Shown piece by piece: positions 8,489 through 17,254 of a stretch of 34,302 bases of DNA (positions are counted from its first letter, which is position 1; every line of letters begins with the position of its first letter). A model generated the notes under the pieces. It saw only the letters and a list, made by a program, of their open reading frames with translations. It searched no databases and was not told where the DNA came from. Both the position numbers and the translations under genes were made by a program. Source of the DNA: an uncultured Alphaproteobacteria bacterium (GTDB lineage: Bacteria; Pseudomonadota; Alphaproteobacteria; RF32; CAG-239); contig CAKQTH010000014.1 in NCBI GenBank assembly GCA_934276635.1, positions 1-34,302 of the forward strand. Direction: 5' to 3'.

Positions 8489-8509
8489 TTTATATCCTAT
8501 AGATATAAA
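8489..8509. promoter_or_regulatory. palindrome in the hppA promoter region
   Basis: TTTATATC (8489-8496) and GATATAAA (8502-8509) form an 8-bp inverted repeat around CTATA. TTGAAT at 8471-8476 with a 16-base spacer would place a -10 element (TATCCT, 8493-8498) inside the palindrome, so it could be an operator. It could equally be AT-rich chance symmetry. Confidence 0.3.
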
Positions 8510-8543
8510 CATATTATCGTTTACATAATTTAAGGACACTTCT

Positions 8544-10970
8544 ATGCTTAAAAATATCAAGACTTTTGCCGCTATGGCTTTTTTCTCGATTTTCGGGCTG
8601 ATAAACAGTGCATCGGCATCGGAAATAGATTTGAATATCCCTTCTCTCAAAGATGTAACTTATAATTTCAACGGAACAATAGTTTCCGGTTATGATCTTA
8701 TGATTTACGGAATGTGGGTTTGCGGAATTGGCATAATTTTCGGCTTGTACGAATTCTTCAAAATCAGAAGAATGCCAGCTCATCCTGATATGCTACGCAT
8801 TTCGGAAACAATTTATGCAACATGCCGCACATATATGCACCAACAGGGCAGACTTCTCGCTGTTTTGGAATGCTTTATCGGTGCCTGCATTTTCTACTAT
8901 TTCTTTTATCTGAACGGGCTGCCGCTGGCAAAAGTTCTCAATATTCTGCTTTGGTCGGTATTGGGAATTTTGGGCTCTTATCTGGTAGCCTGGTTCGGAA
9001 TGCGCATCAACACCTATGCAAACGCAAGAACCGCTTTCAAGTCTTTGCGCGGAAGAGCTTATCCGGTGATGAGCCTGCCGCTGCGTTCAGGAATTTCTAT
9101 CGGCGTTTTGTTGATTTGCGTAGAGCTGTCGATGATGCTTTCGATTTTGGCGTTTGTACCGCGTGACTATGCCGGAGCTTGCTTTATCGGATTTGCCATC
9201 GGCGAATCGTTGGGAGCATCTGCTTTGCGTATCTGCGGCGGTATTTTTACAAAAATTGCCGATATCGGAGCCGACTTGATGAAAATTATGTTCAAAATCG
9301 GTGAAGACGATGCCAGAAACCCAGGTGTTATTGCGGACTGCACCGGCGACAATGCCGGCGATTCGGTAGGCCCGACCGCCGACGGATTTGAAACATACGG
9401 CGTTACCGGTGTTGCTCTTATCAGCTTTATCGTGCTCGGTACCGGTATGTTTTATAATGAAAACCAACAAATAGAGATGATGGCAAACGGCATTGATATT
9501 CAGGCTCGTTTGATTGTCTGGATTTTTGCAATGCGAATTTTGATGGTTTTGACCTCTATTTTGGCATACGGGTTTAACTCCCGCACAACAAAATATCTTT
9601 TGGGTCAAAAAACCAGATTTAATTTTGAATTGCCTCTGACGACTCTGATTTGGCTTTCTTCAATTCTTTCAATCGCGGCAACATTCTTTGCTTCTTATAT
9701 GATGCTTGCCGATATGGACGAAGATTTGTGGTGGAAACTTTCTATCATCATCAGTTGCGGAACTTTGGCTGCAGCGCTGATTCCGGAATTTACAAAAATC
9801 TTCACCTCGTCAAAATCAAAACATGTTCAAGAGATTGTCAACGCCAGTGAAGAGGCCGGCGCATCGCTTAATATTATCTCGGGTATTGTAGCTGGAAACT
9901 TCTCTTGTTTTTGGCAGGGCAGCGTTATGGTTGTGTTGATGGCAATCGCTTTCTTCACCTCACAGCTCGGGCTTGACGCCTATATGATTTATCCGTCTGT
10001 TTTCGCATTCGGTTTGGTTGCGTTCGGTATGCTTGGAATGGGACCTGTTACCATCGCGGTTGACAGCTACGGACCGGTTACCGACAACGCTCAGTCCGTA
10101 TTCGAACTTTCGCAAATTGAACAAAAACGCGGAATCAAAAAAGACTTTTTGAAGAGATACGGCTTTGAGCCGAATTTTGAACTCGGAAAATCTTTGCTTG
10201 AAGAAAACGACGCAGCCGGAAATACCTTTAAGGCAACGGCAAAACCGGTACTTATCGGTACTGCGGTTATCGGCGCAACAACGATGATTTTCTCGATTAT
10301 CCTTTTGCTTAAACTCAATCTTTCGATGCTTGACCCGTATGTTTTGTTCGGAATGATTTTGGGCGGCGCCGTAATCTATTGGTTCTCTGGTGCCTCAATG
10401 CAGGCGGTTTCAACCGGCGCATATCGCGCAATCAACTTTATTAAACGCCATATCAAAATTGAGGGCACTGCGGCCGCATCGCTCAAAGATTCAAAGAAAG
10501 TAGTGAAAATCTGCACGGTTTATGCGCAAAAAGGTATGCTTAATATCTTTATCGTAATCTTTTCGTTTACGATTGCGTTTGCCTGCTTTAATCCGAACCT
10601 GTTTGCAAGCTATTTGATTTCCATCGCGATTTTCGGACTGTTTCAGGCTCTGTATATGGCAAATGCCGGCGGTGCTTGGGATAATGCCAAAAAAGTTGTG
10701 GAAGACGATATGCACGCAAAGGGAACTCCGCTGCATGATGCGGTTGTTGTCGGCGATACGGTCGGCGATCCGTATAAGGATACATCTTCAGTTTCACTCA
10801 ACCCGATTATCAAATTTACGACATTGTTCGGACTGCTTGCGGTTGAAATGGCGGCAAAAGCTCCGTTCGTCGTATCTCTGTGGTGCGGAATTATCTTCAC
10901 TCTTATCGGATTGTTCTTTGTATGGCGCTCGTTCTACGGTATGAGAATTGAGCCGAGTGCAAAAGACTGA
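8544..10970 (+). CDS. hppA: membrane-bound proton-pumping inorganic pyrophosphatase
   Basis: 808 residues with many membrane segments; the enzyme splits pyrophosphate and pumps ions across the membrane. Substrate-binding blocks are present: DDARNPGVIADC then GDNAGDSVGPTADGFETYGV; VDSYGPVTDNAQ; and GGAWDNAKK followed by VVGDTVGDPYKDTSS. The segment GNTFKAT carries Lys where K+-dependent enzymes have Ala, which by the known family rule suggests a K+-independent proton pump. The DCTGDNAGDSVGPTADGFETYG version of the core motif differs from the common DNVGDNVGD form and marks a less usual subgroup. The N-terminus (MLKNIKTFAAMAFFSIFGLINSASAS) looks like a signal peptide, and the protein is longer than typical (about 660-770). 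A ribosome site AAGGA precedes the ATG, and a strong terminator follows. Confidence 0.93.
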   Translation: MLKNIKTFAAMAFFSIFGLINSASASEIDLNIPSLKDVTYNFNGTIVSGYDLMIYGMWVCGIGIIFGLYEFFKIRRMPAHPDMLRISETIYATCRTYMHQQGRLLAVLECFIGACIFYYFFYLNGLPLAKVLNILLWSVLGILGSYLVAWFGMRINTYANARTAFKSLRGRAYPVMSLPLRSGISIGVLLICVELSMMLSILAFVPRDYAGACFIGFAIGESLGASALRICGGIFTKIADIGADLMKIMFKIGEDDARNPGVIADCTGDNAGDSVGPTADGFETYGVTGVALISFIVLGTGMFYNENQQIEMMANGIDIQARLIVWIFAMRILMVLTSILAYGFNSRTTKYLLGQKTRFNFELPLTTLIWLSSILSIAATFFASYMMLADMDEDLWWKLSIIISCGTLAAALIPEFTKIFTSSKSKHVQEIVNASEEAGASLNIISGIVAGNFSCFWQGSVMVVLMAIAFFTSQLGLDAYMIYPSVFAFGLVAFGMLGMGPVTIAVDSYGPVTDNAQSVFELSQIEQKRGIKKDFLKRYGFEPNFELGKSLLEENDAAGNTFKATAKPVLIGTAVIGATTMIFSIILLLKLNLSMLDPYVLFGMILGGAVIYWFSGASMQAVSTGAYRAINFIKRHIKIEGTAAASLKDSKKVVKICTVYAQKGMLNIFIVIFSFTIAFACFNPNLFASYLISIAIFGLFQALYMANAGGAWDNAKKVVEDDMHAKGTPLHDAVVVGDTVGDPYKDTSSVSLNPIIKFTTLFGLLAVEMAAKAPFVVSLWCGIIFTLIGLFFVWRSFYGMRIEPSAKD

Positions 10971-10985
10971 TTCTTATAAAACGCA

Positions 10986-11018
10986 AAATCCCCGAAGTAA
11001 AAATTTCGGGGATTTTTT
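10986..11018. terminator. bidirectional terminator between hppA and tag
   Basis: An 11-bp stem AAATCCCCGAA (10986-10996) / TTCGGGGATTT (11005-11015) with a T run to 11018. It ends hppA, and with a shorter tail on the other strand it can also end the convergent tag gene, whose stop codon overlaps it. Confidence 0.85.
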
Positions 11019-11562
11019 ATACCTGATATTTGCTGCAACAAGGCTGATGCGCATCAATCATTCCGATTGCGCACAAATATGAAAAAATTGTGGTAGAGCC
11101 GACAAATTTCATTCCTCTCCGTTTGAGATTTTTCGAAATTTTATCCGACAATTCGGAGGTTGTTTCAACTCCGTCGCTTTTAATTATTTTGCCGCCAATA
11201 AAAGTTTGCAGATATTTTTCAAACGAACCGAATTCTTTTTGAATTTCACAAAAAATCTTGGCATTCGTTATTGTTGCACGAATCTTGCCGATATGGCGGA
11301 TTATGTCGGAATTGTTGACCAGTTCCAATACCTTCTGTTCATTGTAATTTGCCACAACTGACGGCTCAAAATTGTCAAAAGCGACCTTAAAAGCTTTTCT
11401 TTTGTGCAACACACACTGCCACGACAAACCGGCGACAAAAGTTTCCAAAACAAGCATCTCAAACAACAATCGTTCGTTGTTTGTTACCAAAACACCCCAT
11501 TCTTTGTCATGATAGAGCACATAATCGGCATCGGATTCATCAACCCAAGAACAACGAGACAT
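11017..11562 (-). CDS. tag: DNA-3-methyladenine glycosylase I
   Basis: 181 residues, the usual size for the Tag family, which removes 3-methyladenine from alkylated DNA. Hallmarks: MSRCSW at the N-terminus, YHDKEWG (17-23), GLSWQCVLHKR, the LKRRGMKFVGSTTIFSYL helix and terminal DAHQPCC. The zinc ligands known for the E. coli enzyme (Cys4, His17, His175, Cys179) map to Cys4, His18, His172 and Cys176, so the zinc snap is intact. Its ATG is 1 bp after the AraC-type gene's stop, with AAAGGGG inside that gene's end as ribosome site, so the two form an operon. Regulation with an AraC-type protein rather than an Ada protein is slightly unusual. Confidence 0.93.
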   Translation of the reverse strand: MSRCSWVDESDADYVLYHDKEWGVLVTNNERLLFEMLVLETFVAGLSWQCVLHKRKAFKVAFDNFEPSVVANYNEQKVLELVNNSDIIRHIGKIRATITNAKIFCEIQKEFGSFEKYLQTFIGGKIIKSDGVETTSELSDKISKNLKRRGMKFVGSTTIFSYLCAIGMIDAHQPCCSKYQV

Positions 11563-11563
11563 T

Positions 11564-12451
11564 TTATACCCCTTTTATGCGCCCGATATTAATTTTCGGC
11601 GGAATTCCGAACATTCTTTTATATTCGCGGCTAAACTGGCTTGCGCTTTCATACCCGACCGCATACGCCGCATTTGCCACATTGACATTTTCGGACAACA
11701 TCATTCTGTGAGCCTCATACAAACGCAGCTTTTTTTGATATTGAAGCGGGCTGAGGCTGGTGACTTTGCTGAAATTTCGATAAAAAGAAGAACCTGCCAT
11801 ATTAAATTTTTGAGCCAATTCATCAATTTTAAGAGGTTTCCTGAAGTTTTCCTTCAGCCACGATACCGCATTTGCAATCTGGTTGTTTTGCGATCCGCTG
11901 GTATTAACCGAGGCCAAAATATCGCCGAGCGACGAGGTCAGCAACAGATAATATATTTCTTTTAATATCATCGGGGCCATAATTTTTTGCCTCTGCGGAT
12001 TGTCGATAAGGCAAATCAGCCGATAAAACGCATCTAAAAGATCTTCAGAAACCTGTTCAACTCCCATTGAGCGGCGGGAATATTCGTTTGAGGCAACAAT
12101 ACCCTCACCCATAAGCTGACCGATAACTTTGCTGTCCAAATCCATAACAATCGTAATAAACGGTTTTTCTTCAGACGCCTCGACAATGCTGCTGACCGTT
12201 GGAATATCAATAGACGCGATAACAATTTCATTTTCATTGTACACAAGTTTTTCCGAGCCTAAAACCGCCTCTTTTTTCCCCTGAAGCACCAAAATCGCCA
12301 TCGGTCTGTACATACAATGCTGATTAAATGTAGGCTCCGTACGCATCGCGACACTGATTCCCTTAATCGGAGTTTCCATTATGCACGGGTGTGTAAAAAG
12401 CGATTGAACCTTGTCTTTGAGTAATTGTCTTTTTTCTGTCAGTTTATCCAT
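11564..12451 (-). CDS. AraC-family transcriptional regulator (AraC_N type)
   Basis: 295 residues. The N-terminal 1-180 matches the AraC_N group (PF06719): HCMYRPMAILVLQGKKEAVLG and YNENEIVIASIDIPTVSSIVEASEEKPF, a cupin-like sensing domain. The C-terminal ~100 residues hold the double helix-turn-helix: LKIDELAQKFNMAGSSFYRNF and then NVANAAYAVGYESASQFSREYKRMFG. It is divergent from the DXS-like gene with 165 bp between, and cotranscribed with tag. By the usual layout of this family it probably controls the divergent gene; relatives often sit beside flavodoxin or reductase genes, and a flavodoxin remnant is indeed present at 14388. The ligand is unknown. Confidence 0.9.
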   Translation of the reverse strand: MDKLTEKRQLLKDKVQSLFTHPCIMETPIKGISVAMRTEPTFNQHCMYRPMAILVLQGKKEAVLGSEKLVYNENEIVIASIDIPTVSSIVEASEEKPFITIVMDLDSKVIGQLMGEGIVASNEYSRRSMGVEQVSEDLLDAFYRLICLIDNPQRQKIMAPMILKEIYYLLLTSSLGDILASVNTSGSQNNQIANAVSWLKENFRKPLKIDELAQKFNMAGSSFYRNFSKVTSLSPLQYQKKLRLYEAHRMMLSENVNVANAAYAVGYESASQFSREYKRMFGIPPKINIGRIKGV

Positions 12452-12476
12452 ATTTGTCCCCTTTTAAATCGAATAA

Positions 12477-12505
12477 TAAATACTGTTTTTTGTTTTCTGC
12501 AACAA
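12477..12505 (-). promoter_or_regulatory. putative promoter of the AraC-type gene and tag
   Basis: On the minus strand TTGTTG (12505-12500), a 17-base spacer and TATTTA (12482-12477). The start codon is at 12451, with AAAAGGGG between as ribosome site. Confidence 0.5.
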
Positions 12506-12529
12506 AAAATGATAGAATCAGGCAATTTT

Positions 12530-12558
12530 TTGATAAAATCTGGTCTGGATATTTATAA
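12530..12558 (+). promoter_or_regulatory. putative promoter of the DXS-like gene
   Basis: TTGATA (12530-12535), 17-base spacer, TTATAA (12553-12558). It is back to back with the regulator's promoter, 25 bp apart, so one bound regulator could affect both. The gene's ribosome site GAAGGAGA lies just before the ATG at 12617. Confidence 0.5.
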
Positions 12559-12616
12559 AAATCGTGATTAAACTCTCTTCAAAAATAATTATGTTACTAT
12601 TGAAGGAGAAAAAAAT

Positions 12617-14368
12617 ATGTCAGTTCTTGATAAAATAAATGGTCCTAAAGATATAAAATCGCTTGATTTGTCGCAGCTTGACACCCTTGCGGAAGAAGTT
12701 CGCGCCGCGGTTCTGAACAAGGTCAGCAAAATCGGCGGCCATGTCGGACCGAATCTCGGAATTGTGGAAGCGACAATCGCTCTGCACTATGTTTTCAACT
12801 CCCCGATTGATAAAATTGTATTCGATGTTTCTCACCAATCTTATCCTCACAAAATTTTAACCGGAAGAAAAAACGGATTTCTTGAAGATTCGCAGCTTTA
12901 TCACTGGTCGGGATATACCAACCCGAACGAAAGCGAACACGACTTTTTCACCGTCGGACATACATCAACTTCTGTCAGTTTGGCTTGCGGACTGGCAAAA
13001 GCGCGCGATGTTCTGCATCAATCCGGTAATGTGATTGCACTCATCGGAGACGGCTCAATCAGCGGCGGCGAAGCGTTGGAAGGTTTCAGCAATGCCGCAG
13101 CCTCAAACAGCAACATCATTATTGTTGTAAACGATAACGAAATGTCGATTGCCGAAAATCACGGCGGATTATATACCGCACTGCGTACACTGCGCGAAAC
13201 AAACGGAAAGTCCGAAAATAACTGGTTTAAGGCTATGGGCTTTGAATATCATTATGTTGAAAACGGCAACAACATTGCCGATTTGATAAATGTGTTCAAA
13301 ACGGTTAAGGACACCACCCGCCCGACCGTTGTTCATATTCACACACTTAAAGGAAAAGGCTATGCTTTGGCAGAACAAAACAAAGAAGCATGGCACTGGA
13401 ATGTTCCGTTTGACCTCAAAACCGGCGCTCCAAAATTTGATATGAGCGGCGAAAGCTATAAGTCCGTCACCGCAAAACATCTGGTAGAAAAAGTTAAACA
13501 GGATTCGTCAATTGTGGTTGTCAACGCCGGAACTCCGGGCGCTGTCGGGTTGTCTCCGGATATACGGGCTCAAATCGGCTCAAACTTTGTTGATGTCGGG
13601 ATTGCCGAAGAGCATGCGGTTGCGATGACTTCCGCTTTAGCCAAAGGCGGTTGCAAACCGGTTTATCTGTGCCTCAGCACCTTTATTCAGCGCACATATG
13701 ATCAACTTTCGCAAGATTTGTCCATCAACAACAATCCGGCCGTAATTTTGATATTCTACGGCTCGATGGGCGCGCTGAACGATGTTACACATATGGGAAT
13801 TTTTGATATTCCGTTGATTTCAAATATTCCTAATATCAAATACTTAACTCCGACTTGCAAAGATGAATATCTCTCGATGCTCGATTGGGCGATTGATCAA
13901 AAAGAATCGCCGGTTGTCATCAGAGTTCCGCTGAATCTTGCCTCACCAGAAGTTGCCGTTGAAAAAGATTATGCAAATGTCGGCTATCAGGTTGTAAACA
14001 AAGGTTCTAAGGCAGCGCTGCTTGCGGTCGGAGATTTCTTGGATTTAGGCCGCGAAGCCGTAAAAGCACTGGCTCAAAAAGGCATCAAGGCAACACTTAT
14101 CAACCCGCGCACAGTCACGGAAATTGATGAAAAAACACTTGATGAGCTCAAGCAAAATCACAGCCTTGTCGCCACTCTTGAAGACGGCGTTGTCAGCGGC
14201 GGTTTCGGCGAAAAAATCGCCCGTTATTACGGCACCGATGACAAGATGAAAGTGCTCTGTTTCGGCGCTCCGAAAGTGTTTACGGACAGAATCTCGGCAG
14301 AAAAGCTTCACAAACGCTATCATCTGACACCGGAACAAATTTGCGACGACATTATTAAAAACCTTTAG
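12617..14368 (+). CDS. 1-deoxy-D-xylulose-5-phosphate synthase-like thiamine diphosphate enzyme
   Basis: 583 residues, shorter than typical DXS (about 620-640). The thiamine diphosphate domain shows IGGHVGPNLG, DVSHQSYPHKILTGR, TVGHTSTSVSLACGLA and the cofactor motif GDGSISGGEALEGF...NDNEMS. The second domain has DVGIAEEHAV with the conserved Glu, STFIQRTYDQ with the conserved Arg, and THMGIFDIP. DXS makes 1-deoxyxylulose phosphate from pyruvate and glyceraldehyde phosphate for isoprenoids and thiamine. The motifs are the variant form seen in a short DXS-like subgroup, and the gene is divergent from an AraC-type regulator with no isoprenoid or thiamine genes nearby. It may therefore be a paralogue with another acceptor. 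The gene is intact. Confidence 0.8.
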   Translation: MSVLDKINGPKDIKSLDLSQLDTLAEEVRAAVLNKVSKIGGHVGPNLGIVEATIALHYVFNSPIDKIVFDVSHQSYPHKILTGRKNGFLEDSQLYHWSGYTNPNESEHDFFTVGHTSTSVSLACGLAKARDVLHQSGNVIALIGDGSISGGEALEGFSNAAASNSNIIIVVNDNEMSIAENHGGLYTALRTLRETNGKSENNWFKAMGFEYHYVENGNNIADLINVFKTVKDTTRPTVVHIHTLKGKGYALAEQNKEAWHWNVPFDLKTGAPKFDMSGESYKSVTAKHLVEKVKQDSSIVVVNAGTPGAVGLSPDIRAQIGSNFVDVGIAEEHAVAMTSALAKGGCKPVYLCLSTFIQRTYDQLSQDLSINNNPAVILIFYGSMGALNDVTHMGIFDIPLISNIPNIKYLTPTCKDEYLSMLDWAIDQKESPVVIRVPLNLASPEVAVEKDYANVGYQVVNKGSKAALLAVGDFLDLGREAVKALAQKGIKATLINPRTVTEIDEKTLDELKQNHSLVATLEDGVVSGGFGEKIARYYGTDDKMKVLCFGAPKVFTDRISAEKLHKRYHLTPEQICDDIIKNL

Positions 14369-14387
14369 CTGACTAAAGATTTATACA

Positions 14388-14768
14388 ATGAAGAAACTTA
14401 TTTTTTTAACTCTTTTTGCGGTTATCGGAGCAATATGCTTTGCATATTCAAAATATGCATCTGCTCAAATTGAAAACTCTAAAACAACAGAGGAAAAAGC
14501 TATGACAGACAAAAAAAGCATCGTTATTTATTTTTCACGCGCGGACGAAAATTACGGCGTCGGCTATGTGGATAAGGGCAACACACAATATCTGTCCGAA
14601 TTTATTGCCGATGCAACCGGCGCGGATATGTTCAAGGTTGAGCCTGCTGTTCCGTATGCAAAAGATTATGATACCGCAGTTGAAGAAGCAAAAAGAATTT
14701 TTGCAAAAACATCTTTTTCCTTTAATACAAAATTATTATGGAAAAGTTTTGTTGATTTTAGGAAATGA
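14388..14768 (+). pseudogene. flavodoxin family protein, truncated by a deletion
   Basis: 126 residues: a membrane or signal segment (LIFLTLFAVIGAICFAYS), then a normal flavodoxin start, SIVIYFSRADENYGVG, with the FMN phosphate-loop region, KGNTQYLSEFIADATGADMFKVEP and PYAKDYDTAVEEAKR. After VEEAKR (about base 14700) homology stops and the frame reads out-of-frame sequence (SFSFNTKLLWKSFVDFRK) to a stop. The rest of the flavodoxin, roughly 80-100 residues including the second half of the FMN site, is missing, so it should be non-functional. It begins 19 bp after the DXS-like gene and was probably cotranscribed with it. The downstream sequence belongs to a different gene. Confidence 0.75.
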
Positions 14769-15375
14769 TGACTATAAACGAAATTTAAATTTTTTAGAAA
14801 ACACCCAACAGGAAATTGGTTTCAGCTTACTTTATCACCCTTTGTTTATAGATAATTTTTACTTTGTCGGATACTCTTATGTTCCATATACCCCTTTTAA
14901 ATGGAAAGATTGGGAAAGAAGAGACCTCAAAACAGACACTATAAAAAATTTACGCGCAGATGCCTCATTAACCGGATTTATTGATTATGATATTCCGTAC
15001 AATATCATAAACGGTTTTGAAAATCACTCCATAGAAGATGATTTGGAAAAACTAATCAGCGATATTCCGGCCGAAAAACTCGTTTTAATAACACATGCCC
15101 CGCCATCTGATACCAATACGGATTTAACAAAAGATTCAAATGGAAATTTATTGCATGTAGGTTCTCGAGCAATAAGAAAAATTATTGAAAAGAAACAACC
15201 TGTTTTAAGTTTGCACGGTCATATACACGATACTGTACAAAACAGCGGGATTTTTCCTGATTATATAGGAAAGACAAAATGCTGTGCAGTAAGCAACAAT
15301 CACATCGGTGTAAATCCGTTTATTGTTGAAATCAATACATTACCTCAAATTACTATTGAAAGAAAAATGTTATAA
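14710..15375 (+). pseudogene. metallophosphoesterase, C-terminal fragment
   Basis: About 220 residues in the frame that ends at 15375 match the back part of a calcineurin-like phosphoesterase: VLLILGNDD (the GN-[HD]-D block), FVGYSYVPYTPFKWKDWE, LVLITHAPPSD and LSLHGHIHDT, all metal-binding blocks. The N-terminal D-x-H and first GD blocks are absent, and upstream of about 14710 the frame is only the out-of-frame reading of the flavodoxin gene. No start codon or ribosome site lies near the homologous part. The natural reading is that one deletion removed the flavodoxin tail and the phosphoesterase head. The left boundary is approximate (14695-14735). Confidence 0.75.
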
Positions 15376-15388
15376 AATTTTCAGTTTT

Positions 15389-17206
15389 TTACATCTGTTC
15401 GGAATATGTGTCCCAAAGGGATTCCTGCTCTTCGGTTTCTTTTAATATTTCATTTAAGCGGCGGTTCAACGCGGCATAATCGGTATTTGCTCCGCCGGCA
15501 GCGATTTTTTCTTCCGTTTCTTTCTGTTCTTCATATAATTTTGCAAGAGTTTCTTCAACTTTTTTTATCTTAAAAGAAAGCGAGCTTTTCGACATTTTCT
15601 TTTCTTTCGGAGCTGCCGATTCTTCTTTGTGTTTCAGTTTTTCCGCAGGCTTTTCATCAAGCAGAATTTTGCGATAATCTTCCAAATCCCCGTCAAATTT
15701 TTTGCAGGTTTTATTGCGCACAATCCAAAGAGTATCGCATACGCATTGCAGAATATGAAAATCGTGCGTAATCAAAATTACCGAACCGTTATATTGATTG
15801 AGCGCATCAATCAGCGCCTCGCGCCCTTTCAAATCCAGATGGTTTGTCGGCTCGTCAAGCAGCAGAATATGCGGTTTTGCAAAACATATTTTTGCCAACA
15901 CAAGACGGACTTTTTCTCCGCCGGAAAGCTTGCCTGTCATTGTTGTTGCTTTTTCTGCCTCCAGCCCGAATTGCGCCAGATATGCGCGAACCTGAGATTC
16001 CTTTTGTCCCGGCATAAACCTGCTCATAAAAGCAACAGGAGTTTCGTCCGTCGGCAGACTTTCATTTTGATGCTGATTGAAAAATCCGACCTTGAGTTTT
16101 GAAGATTTGAACAGTGTTCCACTCATCGGCTTCAGCTCGCCGGCGAGCAGTTTTGCCAGAGTTGACTTTCCGTTTCCGTTGCGCCCCAAAAGCGCAATTC
16201 TTTCGTTTTCGCCGATTACCATATTGAGTTTTGTAAGCACCGGAACATCGGTATATCCGACCGAAACATCTTCAAGCCTGATATACGGAGGCGCCAATTC
16301 TTCGGCTTTCGGGAAATTAAACACATCTTTTCTTTCTGGCAAAAGCTCCGGCTCCTGCCCCATTTTTTCAAGTATCTTAATCCTGCTTTGCGCTTGTTTT
16401 GCTTTGCTTGCCTTATAGCGAAATCGGTCAATATATGATTGAAGATGCGCGCGTTTTTCGTTGTCTTTTTGAATCTGTTTTTTCAGATTTTCCGTTTTCA
16501 GCAAGAAAGTTTTTTGAAATGTATGATAATTTCCGTGATAGAGCACGAGTTTTTTGTTTTCAAAATTCAAAATTTCTTCGCAGTTATTATCCAAAAATTC
16601 TTTGTCGTGGCTGATTAAGAGCAAAGTTCCGCGATATTTTTTAAGATAATTTTCAAGCCAGACGACAGCCTCCCAATCAAGGTGGTTTGAAGGCTCATCA
16701 AGCAACAGAATATCAGAATTTTGAAACAGCGCACCGGCCAAAGTCAAACGCATACGCCAACCGCCGGAAAAATCGTGTATCGGCCGCACAAAATCTTCCT
16801 GTTCAAACCCAAGCCCGTGCAAAATTGACGCCACGCGGCTTTCCGCCGAATCCGACCCGAGACTGCGCAGATGTTCATGTATCTCCGCAAGCTCCGTATC
16901 TGCTGCGGTTTGCAATTTTTCGCGATAATATTTCAGAGCTCGGTCTTTGTTCAACACAAACTGCAAAATCGGCACGCTTGTGTCTTCAATTTCTTGTTCA
17001 ACGGTCGCAATTATTGCATCTTTGGGTATTTGTATCTCTCCCAAAAACGGCTGAATCTGCCCCAAAATCGCTTTGAACAAAGTAGATTTTCCGCAACCGT
17101 TATCACCGATTACGCCGACTTTTTTGCCGTCGGAAATTTGACAGGAAGCTCCGGTCAACAGCTCTTTTCCGGCAATCATCAATGTTATGTCTTCAATTTT
17201 TATCAT
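15389..17206 (-). CDS. ABC-F family ATP-binding protein
   Basis: 605 residues with two ABC ATPase domains and no membrane segments. Domain 1 has GDNGCGKST, the signature FSGGWRMRL and ILLLDEPSNHLD. Domain 2 has GRNGNGKST, LSGGEKVRL and ILLLDEPTNHLD. A linker of about 80 charged residues (KKQIQKDNEKRAHLQSYIDRFRYKASKAKQAQSR) separates them, as in ABC-F proteins, which act on ribosomes rather than as transporters. A C-terminal coiled coil (about 530-600, KKMSKSSLSFKIKK...) follows, as in YheS/Uup-type members. It is convergent with the metallophosphoesterase fragment. The exact subfamily (YheS-like favoured) was not settled. Confidence 0.9.
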   Translation of the reverse strand: MIKIEDITLMIAGKELLTGASCQISDGKKVGVIGDNGCGKSTLFKAILGQIQPFLGEIQIPKDAIIATVEQEIEDTSVPILQFVLNKDRALKYYREKLQTAADTELAEIHEHLRSLGSDSAESRVASILHGLGFEQEDFVRPIHDFSGGWRMRLTLAGALFQNSDILLLDEPSNHLDWEAVVWLENYLKKYRGTLLLISHDKEFLDNNCEEILNFENKKLVLYHGNYHTFQKTFLLKTENLKKQIQKDNEKRAHLQSYIDRFRYKASKAKQAQSRIKILEKMGQEPELLPERKDVFNFPKAEELAPPYIRLEDVSVGYTDVPVLTKLNMVIGENERIALLGRNGNGKSTLAKLLAGELKPMSGTLFKSSKLKVGFFNQHQNESLPTDETPVAFMSRFMPGQKESQVRAYLAQFGLEAEKATTMTGKLSGGEKVRLVLAKICFAKPHILLLDEPTNHLDLKGREALIDALNQYNGSVILITHDFHILQCVCDTLWIVRNKTCKKFDGDLEDYRKILLDEKPAEKLKHKEESAAPKEKKMSKSSLSFKIKKVEETLAKLYEEQKETEEKIAAGGANTDYAALNRRLNEILKETEEQESLWDTYSEQM

Positions 17207-17254
17207 ATTGCCGTTGTATTATATTCACCGCAAAAATTCAAGACTTTTATCCGC

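Noticed and set aside
14566..14709. Upstream extension of the metallophosphoesterase frame
   Set aside because: This part is only the out-of-frame reading of the flavodoxin gene; homology begins near 14710.
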